Shown piece after piece: positions 45,460-52,597 of a DNA stretch of 54,597 bases. The stretch covers positions 1 to 54,597 of the forward strand of contig CATLTV010000009.1 of assembly GCA_950059285.1 (NCBI GenBank), read 5' to 3'. The DNA comes from an uncultured Pseudomonadota bacterium (lineage in GTDB: Bacteria; Myxococcota_A; Bradymonadia; Bradymonadales; Bradymonadaceae). The notes under the pieces are model-generated. The model searched no databases. It worked only from the letters and a program-made list of their open reading frames with translations, and was not told where the DNA came from. Both the position numbers and the translations under genes were made by a program. Within the stretch, counting starts at the first letter, position 1, and each line of letters begins with the position of its first letter.

Positions 45460-45576
45460 TCAGCGAGGCCACGCCACCAACCTCCTTAACCGATTCTTAC
45501 ACAAATCACAACGAAACATGCACTTACTGGCCAGAATAGCCTCTTTGCCGCAGGGGCAGCCCTCATCGCCACACAA
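45460..45576 (-). CDS. Possible Cys-rich micro-ORF, 38 aa
   Basis: A short frame on the minus strand, starting at TTG 45576, reads CGDEGCPCGKEAILASK then CMFRCDLCKNRLRR, with seven cysteines in paired spacing as in zinc ribbons. It lacks an ATG/GTG start and a ribosome-binding site, so it may be a decayed fragment or chance. The surrounding gap 45340-45765 contains no other gene I can support. Confidence 0.25.
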   Translation of the reverse strand: MCGDEGCPCGKEAILASKCMFRCDLCKNRLRRLVAWPR

Positions 45577-45765
45577 ACATTGCTTTTTGTAAAAAGTTGA
45601 CTACACTCTCTGACTGCTCAGATTCCGTCATGGACTTCCACTGTTGACCTGTTACATAATAACAGAATCACCTGACTTACCCATGCTGAATCACTTTACC
45701 ATGGATCACGTCGGTTTTACTGACACTCTACATCGCGCACCGAGAACCACTCTGGAGCATGACTT

Positions 45766-46395
45766 ATGCACACGACCCCCAAGAGCCCATCATCCACATT
45801 GACACCCGTTATGATGTGTCTCCTCATCCTCTCCTGCATCCCTTTTACAGCCTGCAAAAAAGAGCAGAAAAAAGAGGACAACGCGCTGGTGCTCAATGCT
45901 AGCCCCATGACACGCGAGGAGCGCACCGAGGATGGGCTCATTGTGCGCACTTACGATCACAATGACGATGGACTTGCCGAAGTCACACGCTACTTTGAAG
46001 AGATCCCCGACCCCGATGCGCCCGAAGATATCATCCGCCGCATGAAGAAGATGGACATCGACGTCAACTCCGATGGCAAGCTCAACGTCATTCGCTACTA
46101 TGGCTTGACTGGCAAACTTGAAAAAGAACACCTCGATCAAGACCTCGACGGCGTCATTGATATCATCAGCTATTATGATGAAGGTGCTCTGACCAAGAAA
46201 GAAATCCTGAAGCCAAACAGCGACAAGGTTGATTACGTGCGCTACTACGCAAACAACCAACTTCTACGCGTTGAAAAAGACACCACCGGCGATGGCAAGA
46301 TCGACTACTGGGAGTTCTACGAACAAGGCGCGCTGACACGTATCGGCTATGACTATAACGCAGATGGACGCGCAGACTCCTGGCAAGCTCGCTAG
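45766..46395 (+). CDS. Lipoprotein with EF-hand/type-3-repeat-like Ca-binding motifs, 209 aa
   Basis: Lipobox PFTAC (Cys30) follows a hydrophobic signal. A Lys/Glu-rich stretch (KKEQKKEDNA) leads to repeats of the calcium-binding D-x-[ND]-x-DG-x-x-[DE] form: DHNDDGLAE, DVNSDGKLN, DQDLDGVID, DTTGDGKID and DYNADGRAD, each followed by aromatic-rich YY/YW segments. This is thrombospondin type-3-like. An outer-membrane or periplasmic Ca-stabilised protein is likely. GGAG lies ~13 bases before ATG 45766. The next gene starts 4 bases after its stop. Confidence 0.8.
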   Translation: MHTTPKSPSSTLTPVMMCLLILSCIPFTACKKEQKKEDNALVLNASPMTREERTEDGLIVRTYDHNDDGLAEVTRYFEEIPDPDAPEDIIRRMKKMDIDVNSDGKLNVIRYYGLTGKLEKEHLDQDLDGVIDIISYYDEGALTKKEILKPNSDKVDYVRYYANNQLLRVEKDTTGDGKIDYWEFYEQGALTRIGYDYNADGRADSWQAR

Positions 46396-46398
46396 AAC

Positions 46399-47205
46399 GT
46401 GCTCAAGAAGCATTACGCTCTAAACACAAAGGATCTCATCTTGCGCCCCTGGCTTTCGCGACAACTTCAGGCTCTCAAGGCTGACTTTGAATACACACCC
46501 GAGCAACCCTCCATGATCCATGGCTGGGTTGCTCTCATTCTTGCGCCCATTCTCCTCACACTTTACTACTACTATGGACGCTCCCACTTCTATAATCACA
46601 AACTTGCCTCGCTTGTAGAACCTGCCCTCGGGATCGCATCCCACCCCTACAAAGAACTCTTTCCCTTTGTCTACTGGGCACTGATAAGCGTCACAATTCG
46701 CCTGCTCATCCCCGCGCTTGCCATACGTTTTGTTCTGAAAGAAAAACTTGCGGACTATGGCTTCAGACTCTGGAAAAAAGGCCACGCCAAGATCTACCTC
46801 GGCATGTATGGCATCATGCTCCCCCTCCTCTTCTGGGCCAGCTCCCAACCTGACTTCATGAAGAAGTACCCCTTCTACAAGGGCGCAGATCAAAGCCTCG
46901 TACACTTCATCGTCTATGAACTTGCCTATGGTACACAGTTTGCCGCTCTTGAAGGCTTCTTTCGAGGATTCTTGCTCTTTGCCCTGTACAAGCGCTTTGG
47001 GCACCAGGCCATCCTGATCATGACCCTCCCCTACTGCATGATCCACTTTGGAAAACCTATCCCCGAAACACTTGGTTCCATCATTGCCGGTATCGTACTT
47101 GGCCACATGGCCCTCAAATCCAAATCATGGATTCCAGGCGCGCTACTACACTGGTCCATCGGATTCACCATGGACATCCTGTGTTTGTGGCAACGCGGAG
47201 CATAA
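46399..47205 (+). CDS. CPBP-type (CAAX protease-like) membrane protein, 268 aa
   Basis: Start is GTG 46399, right after the upstream stop. Multiple transmembrane segments (VALILAPILLTLYYYYG, YLGMYGIMLPLLFWASS, SIIAGIVLGHMALKSKS) surround the CPBP motifs: ALEGFFRGFLLFAL (the family EExxxR, here with one Glu), CMIHFGKPIPETLG (FxxxH-type) and LHWSIGFTMDI (HxxxD-type). Family members are intramembrane proteases, including CAAX-processing enzymes and bacteriocin self-immunity proteins. The lone Glu in the first motif makes activity uncertain. It forms a two-gene unit with the Ca-binding lipoprotein. Confidence 0.78.
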   Translation: MLKKHYALNTKDLILRPWLSRQLQALKADFEYTPEQPSMIHGWVALILAPILLTLYYYYGRSHFYNHKLASLVEPALGIASHPYKELFPFVYWALISVTIRLLIPALAIRFVLKEKLADYGFRLWKKGHAKIYLGMYGIMLPLLFWASSQPDFMKKYPFYKGADQSLVHFIVYELAYGTQFAALEGFFRGFLLFALYKRFGHQAILIMTLPYCMIHFGKPIPETLGSIIAGIVLGHMALKSKSWIPGALLHWSIGFTMDILCLWQRGA

Positions 47206-47217
47206 ACCTCGCACACA

Positions 47218-47256
47218 ACAACCTTCCCTATCCCAACTAGCTTGTGGGAAGGTTGT
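47218..47256. terminator. Convergent terminator overlapping the purF 3' end
   Basis: ACAACCTTCCC (47218-47228) and GGGAAGGTTGT (47246-47256) form an 11-bp stem. The right arm encodes the last residues of PurF (stop at 47237). It lies between the convergent CPBP and purF genes. Confidence 0.7.
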
Positions 47257-48661
47257 ATTGACCTGTAAAGCACGCATCACAAAAGTCATGACCCTGAACC
47301 GCGCGGTATAACCCCTCAAGCGACAGATATGCCAGCGACGCCACACCAATGCTCTGTTGAAGTTGCATGAGATCCGCTCTGGCCGCAGCAAGATCCTCAA
47401 TGTCAGGTGTATCAATGCCATAATAACAAGGAGACACCACCGCTGGAGAAGCGATCCTCAGATGCACATCGTGGCATCCTGCCTCCTTCAATAACCTCAC
47501 CACACCATGTGCGGTCGTACCCCTTACAAGCGAATCATCAATCACAACCACACGCTTGCCACGCACAAGCTCGCCATGAACCTGGAACTTCTGCCGCACC
47601 ACATCACGCCGTTCCTCCTGTGTGGGCTCAATAAAACTTCGTCTGTGATCCTGACGCCGCACGATAGCCTCAATATAAGGAAGCCGCGCAGCCTGGGCAT
47701 ATCCTACAGCCGCAGGACAGCTACTAAAAGGCACGGCAAGCACCATATCCACGTCACTTATGGGCCGCTCCCGATAAAGCTCACGTCCCATGGCCTTGCG
47801 CACCTGCTCAACCTGGCGATCAAACACCGTGGAGGATTGATGTGAAAAATAAACCAGCTCAAATAAACAGCGCTGCGCAGAACGATTCTCATCCCTGTTC
47901 CACACCGTGGTCTGAGGTTGCTCCCCACGCACAAAGCGCACCCAACTTCCCACAGGAACTTCTTTGAATCCTGTCACATGAAATGACTCCAGCGCCACGC
48001 TCTCGCTGGCAATGACCCACCCCTGATGTGCCACATCTTGCCCATACACAAGCGGTCTCACGCCGTGCGCATCACGCAAAGCAAACTCGCCAAAATGCTC
48101 AGAAAAAAGCACCATACTGAACGCGCCACCAAGGCGATTCAAGCACGCGGATAACACCTCATGAAAATCATCCCCTTGTGTATAATGAATCAGATACAGC
48201 AGCAAAGCGCTGTCCACACGAGGCAACTCATGCTCAAAGTACTCAAGCTGCTCAAGCTCTGCAAAGAGCGCTTCTGCATTCACAATGTGGCCATTGTGCG
48301 CAAGCGCCAGCGTACCAAATCGAGTGTGTAAAACCAGAGGTTGTGCCGCGCTTAAATCAGCCACGCCAGAGGTTCTATACCGTGTATGTGCCAGCACATG
48401 ATCTGCGCACTCACCTTGCTCCCCCCACTCCTGTTGCACACGCTGTTTAAGCTCACGTACAAGACCTGATGACTTGATACAGTCGATGATGTTTAAGGCA
48501 TTCTTGCGAACCACACCCGACGCTTCCTGCCCCCTGTGTTGAAGGCTCTCCAGACCATCCAGTACGCGCGTCAACATGCCATGATGTGGGGCACCAGAGC
48601 TAATATATGCACAAATGCCACAGGCTTCATCAAGGAGGCCATGGCGTTCACTGTCTAACAT
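47237..48661 (-). CDS. purF: Amidophosphoribosyltransferase (PurF), Fe-S type
   Basis: PurF makes phosphoribosylamine from PRPP and glutamine, the first committed step of purine synthesis. The N-terminal glutaminase nucleophile is Cys14 (EACGICAYI) after a short propeptide. PRPP-binding motif VVVIDDSLVRGTTAHG is intact. Four cysteines matching the B. subtilis [4Fe-4S] enzyme are present: RCLFELVYFSHQSS, VVSPCYYGIDTP and FCDACFTGQY. Its start overlaps the end of tatD by 7 bases, so they are co-transcribed. Oxygen-sensitive regulation of the enzyme is therefore possible. Confidence 0.96.
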   Translation of the reverse strand: MLDSERHGLLDEACGICAYISSGAPHHGMLTRVLDGLESLQHRGQEASGVVRKNALNIIDCIKSSGLVRELKQRVQQEWGEQGECADHVLAHTRYRTSGVADLSAAQPLVLHTRFGTLALAHNGHIVNAEALFAELEQLEYFEHELPRVDSALLLYLIHYTQGDDFHEVLSACLNRLGGAFSMVLFSEHFGEFALRDAHGVRPLVYGQDVAHQGWVIASESVALESFHVTGFKEVPVGSWVRFVRGEQPQTTVWNRDENRSAQRCLFELVYFSHQSSTVFDRQVEQVRKAMGRELYRERPISDVDMVLAVPFSSCPAAVGYAQAARLPYIEAIVRRQDHRRSFIEPTQEERRDVVRQKFQVHGELVRGKRVVVIDDSLVRGTTAHGVVRLLKEAGCHDVHLRIASPAVVSPCYYGIDTPDIEDLAAARADLMQLQQSIGVASLAYLSLEGLYRAVQGHDFCDACFTGQYNLPTS

Positions 48662-49500
48662 ATGCTCCTCGACATACGCCTGGACAACCCAAAAAAATCA
48701 TCAGCATTTCGCGCACTTAAAGTGGACACCTCATCTTCATCAAGATCAAGAACCTCTGAAACTGACTGAACCACATGACGCAAGTCAGCAGGCTCCCCAT
48801 GCTCCAGGTTAGTTTGTGTCACAGGACGATCGGGCGCATCTGTTTCAAGCATCCAACACTCAGGGAAGTGCGTGTACGCATCCTTGAGCGCACGCTTGAT
48901 CTTCTTTTGACCCTTCCATGTCAGAGGAGTCCCAAAGGAGAATACGGCACCACATTCCTGAAGGGGTCGAATTAAAGATTCAGGGCCACTGTAGCCATGA
49001 AGTTGAAAGCCAAAAGGTGAAGGGTTATCACGCAAGATCGCAAGAAGATCGTCATGACATTTCACGGCGTGAATAATAGCGGGAAGCTCGTACTCTCTGG
49101 CCAGCGCAAGCTGGTGCAGAAACGCCTCTCTGTGTAAGGCGCGCTCAGCATTCGAGGAGGCGCGATAATAATCAAGCCCACACTCCCCAAGCGCGCACAC
49201 GTGCGCAAACTGTGGCGTCGACTTGAGGGCAGAGAGTTTGGAGTCAAGGAGGGCCAGCCTGGTTTGAAGCGAGTGTCTGTCAGAATGCTCCGAGACAGCC
49301 CACGGATGCAATCCAGGAGCAATAAACACATGCACATCGGCGACAGAGTGGGACAGCAGCGCGACTTGTTTATCCATGTTTTCAGGACAATAGCCCGCAC
49401 TCACAATAGCGCGAACACCCTGATGTGCGGCGCGCGCAAGGACCTGCTGTATGTCGCCACTGAGAGGATCAAAGTCCAGATGTGCATGTGCATCTATCAT
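48655..49500 (-). CDS. tatD: TatD family metal-dependent hydrolase
   Basis: This 281-residue protein has the TatD pattern: metal-binding MIDAHAHLDFDP, ALGECGLDYYR, IIHAVKCHDDLLAIL, FQLHGYSGPESL and LETDAPDRPVTQTNLE. The family are 3'-5' exonucleases/DNases with a TIM-barrel and two metals, used in DNA repair and turnover. The gene begins 1 base after the stop of the lipoprotein gene and its end overlaps the start of purF. The three form one operon. The symbol is given by family, since YcfH and YjjV types are not separated here. Confidence 0.88.
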   Translation of the reverse strand: MIDAHAHLDFDPLSGDIQQVLARAAHQGVRAIVSAGYCPENMDKQVALLSHSVADVHVFIAPGLHPWAVSEHSDRHSLQTRLALLDSKLSALKSTPQFAHVCALGECGLDYYRASSNAERALHREAFLHQLALAREYELPAIIHAVKCHDDLLAILRDNPSPFGFQLHGYSGPESLIRPLQECGAVFSFGTPLTWKGQKKIKRALKDAYTHFPECWMLETDAPDRPVTQTNLEHGEPADLRHVVQSVSEVLDLDEDEVSTLSARNADDFFGLSRRMSRSIC

Positions 49501-49501
49501 C

Positions 49502-50272
49502 TTACTGACCAGGCTTCATGCTCTCAACAAACGCGTTAAAACCCTCTTCCTGAGTGGAGATTGCTGCCTTGTCGCCAAGGAGTTTGAAGAAGAACAGACC
49601 CTTTGGAGCTTCAACAATGGCACCAAGCATACGTTGCTCGGACTTTGGGCCACCGCCCATCATCGCCGCACCTGCATCATAATTGCCTGACACATCCACA
49701 AGGTGAACCTTCATGCCATTGACTTCTTTCTGGCTTCGCTTTGCAGCATCGTTACTTGAGGAGCCATCAGCTTGCTTGAACTGACCCACCCAGCGATCGA
49801 TGTTTGCCTCCACACCACCGCCGCCCTGAGCGCCGAAGAAAAAGATGGACATGACGCTTGGAGGCTCACCCTCTTTACCTGCCACATGATACTCGGCAAG
49901 TCGCATGGTGCTGGAAGGCTTGACCGCTCGCCAACCTTCAGGAGCAGTCCAGAGCAATGGACCTGCTGAACCAGGCGTTCCTGATGGCTTGTTGGCAGAG
50001 ACAGGGAATTGAGGACGAGGAGCCTTATCAGAAGGACCAGGGGCAATGTTGTCCATTTGACCCACAGGAGGATGACTCGGTGGCATCTGCGCTCCTGAGG
50101 GGAGCTTACCTGCGCTCTGGCTTCGGGTGGCAGGCGCCACGACGCGATTCTCTGGAGCCTGTGATGTCGCCCCAGCTTCAGCACCAGGGGCCGAGGCGAA
50201 TTCGTCTTTTTGACACCCACCCCACAGAAGAGACATTGCCAACACACCAAAAACAAGTTGTTTATTCATCAC
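49502..50272 (-). CDS. Pro/Ser-rich lipoprotein with a C-terminal domain, 256 aa
   Basis: Start is GTG 50272 or ATG 50269, after AAGGAG. Lipobox SLLWGGC gives the anchor (Cys20). Residues ~25-105 are a Pro/Ala/Ser-rich linker. The C-terminal ~150 residues form a globular domain: APEGWRAVKPSSTMRLAEYH, PSVMSIFFFGAQGGGGVEAN, IDRWVGQFKQADGSSSNDAA and MLGAIVEAPKGLFFFKLLG. This matches a pattern seen in planctomycete and myxobacterial lipoproteins of unknown function. First gene of the tatD-purF operon. Confidence 0.78.
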   Translation of the reverse strand: MMNKQLVFGVLAMSLLWGGCQKDEFASAPGAEAGATSQAPENRVVAPATRSQSAGKLPSGAQMPPSHPPVGQMDNIAPGPSDKAPRPQFPVSANKPSGTPGSAGPLLWTAPEGWRAVKPSSTMRLAEYHVAGKEGEPPSVMSIFFFGAQGGGGVEANIDRWVGQFKQADGSSSNDAAKRSQKEVNGMKVHLVDVSGNYDAGAAMMGGGPKSEQRMLGAIVEAPKGLFFFKLLGDKAAISTQEEGFNAFVESMKPGQ

Positions 50273-50604
50273 CGAAATACTCCTTCACATATCACGCGTT
50301 GAGCAGCCTGGGACACTCCCAGACCAGAACCAGATGCACACACATAGTACAAGTATACACCTCACGGCAAAAACAATTTAAGAACCATCACGCCTCGGTT
50401 CAGCTGCGAGAAAAAAACCACGCCATCATCATGTTGCATCAAGTTGTGGCGAGCATGGTCAAAACGATCTATAGTGCAGATCTGAACTCAGGTCAGGACA
50501 GCTTGTTTGTGTGTACATTAAGATGGATCACAAGACAGCATGAGCACCTGATAAAACCGAAGAAGCAAAAACACATACACCCAAAAGCACAGGTAGACTT
50601 TATC
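50273..50604. other. Intergenic region between divergent lipoprotein and Hsp70-like genes
   Basis: About 330 bases. An open frame runs through it on the plus strand into the Hsp70-like gene, but its sequence is not protein-like and the Hsp70 start at 50605 is clear. Promoters of both divergent genes are expected here. I see no defined heat-shock operator such as CIRCE. Confidence 0.45.
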
Positions 50605-52302
50605 ATGTCAGAGCTCGTTGTAGGCATCGATCTGGGGACATCCAACTCTGTTATCTCGGTTCTTCTTGAGGGCCAACCGATCGTGATTCCCGATCAGGAA
50701 GGTAATCGTGTTCACCCATCCATTGTGTATTTCTTTGAAGATGGACGCACTGCGCTGGGTAACATGGCCAGAAGCTACCGACTGCAAGACCCATTGAATA
50801 CGATCTATTCAGCCAAGCGTCTTATTGGTCGCCCTTATGACAGCCCTGATCTCAAGGTATTGATTGGTTCCTACCCCTACCCGATTGTACCCTCACAAGA
50901 TAATGCGCCGCGTATTCAGGTCAGGCAAACGTTGCACCCACCAGAAGGTATTGGTGCACGCATCCTTTTCTATCTCAAGGAGCTTGCACAGAATTATCTT
51001 GGACAGGAAGTCTCCAAGGCTGTGATCACAGTGCCCGCAAACTTTGATGAGGGTCAGCGCCGAGCCACAAAGCGTGCAGGAGAAATGGCAGGACTTGAAG
51101 TATTACGCCTGGTCAACGAGCCCACCGCAGCAGCGCTTGCGTATGGTTATGGACAGGGCCGCCGTGAGAAGGTCGCCATTTATGACTTTGGTGGTGGTAC
51201 GTTTGATATCACCATTCTTGAGCTCCGCGATAACGTGTTTGAGGTGCTCTCCACCGCGGGCAACAGTTACCTTGGCGGTGATGATTTTGACGACCGTCTT
51301 GTGGCGAGCATGTTGACTGCCTTTGAAAAGCAGTATGGCTTTGACCTGAGCGGTGATGAGATCATTCGTCAGCGACTCAAGGCGATTTCTCAGGATATCA
51401 AGCACGCACTCACAACGCAGGAAGCCGTGACCACACGTGTCACCGAGTATGTGCCAGGAAGTTTGACCGAGCTTGAGCTTGAGTTCTCACTATCACGAGA
51501 GGCGTTTAACCGACGCACAGTGGACATTGTAGACCAGAGCTTGAGGACATGTGAGGAAGCGCTCAATGTGGCTCAACTTCAACGCGGACAGATCGACCAC
51601 CTTGTCCTGGTGGGAGGCACCACGCGCGTGCCCATTGTACAGGAACGCACCCAACAGTTCTTTAACAAACGCGCTGTGTCAGGAATCAACCCTGATGAGG
51701 TTGTCTCCATTGGTGCGGCCATCTTTGGCGCATCGCTTGTAGCTCCTACAGTAAGCCCGAACATGCATGGCGGCTCCATCAACTTCTCACAAGCAGCATC
51801 TGGAGATGATGCCTGGATGAATAACCTTGACAGTGGTGGACCACCTCCCGTACCTCAAGCAGGAGGACATCATCAGGCCGCGCCTCAACATCATGGACCT
51901 CTCCTGATCGATGTGACTCCACACGCGCTTGGTGTGGCCACCGTGGGTGGTGTGATGGACATCATCATTGAGCGAAATGGCCAGCTTCCACTTGAGCGTT
52001 CGCGCTACTTCTCAACCTCACGCGATGATCAGACACGCGTTGTGCTCCCGATCTATGCAGGTAATTCGCGACGCATCGAGGAGAACCATCTTCTGGGTGT
52101 GCTTGAGTTGGAGGATATTCCCCCTGGACCAAGGGAAGATGTCAGCATTGAGGTGACCTTTGAGGTGAACACAAACTCAATGCTCAGCATTCGCGCCACT
52201 GACATGCGTACAGGTCGTGCACAGGCAGCACACCTCTCCATTGCAGGTGAAATGGTGGGTGGTGAAGATGCCTCTTATGATGCCACAAACTTGCTGATGT
52301 AA
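50605..52302 (+). CDS. Hsp70 (DnaK)-like ATPase, 565 aa
   Basis: ATG 50605 begins VVGIDLGTSNSVISV, the first phosphate-binding loop of Hsp70. VNEPTAAALAYGYG, IYDFGGGTFDITILE and LVLVGGTTRVPIVQE complete the ATPase domain (residues ~1-375). A His/Gly/Pro-rich linker (QAGGHHQAAPQHHGP) leads into a substrate-binding beta domain (ALGVATVGGVMDIIIERNG and ENHLLGVLELEDIPPGP). The helical lid is short or absent, since the protein is ~70 residues shorter than DnaK. It is probably a specialised Hsp70, as is common in myxobacteria. No DnaJ or GrpE gene is near. Confidence 0.92.
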   Translation: MSELVVGIDLGTSNSVISVLLEGQPIVIPDQEGNRVHPSIVYFFEDGRTALGNMARSYRLQDPLNTIYSAKRLIGRPYDSPDLKVLIGSYPYPIVPSQDNAPRIQVRQTLHPPEGIGARILFYLKELAQNYLGQEVSKAVITVPANFDEGQRRATKRAGEMAGLEVLRLVNEPTAAALAYGYGQGRREKVAIYDFGGGTFDITILELRDNVFEVLSTAGNSYLGGDDFDDRLVASMLTAFEKQYGFDLSGDEIIRQRLKAISQDIKHALTTQEAVTTRVTEYVPGSLTELELEFSLSREAFNRRTVDIVDQSLRTCEEALNVAQLQRGQIDHLVLVGGTTRVPIVQERTQQFFNKRAVSGINPDEVVSIGAAIFGASLVAPTVSPNMHGGSINFSQAASGDDAWMNNLDSGGPPPVPQAGGHHQAAPQHHGPLLIDVTPHALGVATVGGVMDIIIERNGQLPLERSRYFSTSRDDQTRVVLPIYAGNSRRIEENHLLGVLELEDIPPGPREDVSIEVTFEVNTNSMLSIRATDMRTGRAQAAHLSIAGEMVGGEDASYDATNLLM

Positions 52303-52342
52303 ACCTGCACCTGACGCGTTCAGATACACATCATATACGCCT

Positions 52343-52400
52343 GGGGAGAAGGCAAAGATCGTCAGAGGATGCTCGACATTTCTTTGCCTTCTCCCCTATA
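52343..52400 (+). terminator. Terminator after the Hsp70-like gene
   Basis: Arms 52343-52358 and 52381-52396 are 16-bp complements (GGGGAGAAGGCAAAGA) with a 22-nt loop. No pronounced T-tract follows. It starts 41 bases after the stop. Confidence 0.65.
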
Positions 52401-52597
52401 ACCCTGTTGCCTACGACAGGCATCTCGGTTATATGCAAGGGTTGAATCAGTATTCATTTCTGATTCCCACCGTGGTGGACATGTCACATGTGCGCCAAAG
52501 ACTTAGCAAAAATTTTCTCCGGCATCAGGGCAGGAATTAAACAACACGCCTTCCTGAATGCCGCACACACCGAGCATTAAGCTACGGAGACTACATC

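Noticed and set aside
49957-50604. N-terminal extension of the Hsp70-like protein
   Set aside because: The extension is antisense to a lipoprotein gene plus intergenic DNA; the Hsp70 motif starts right after ATG 50605.
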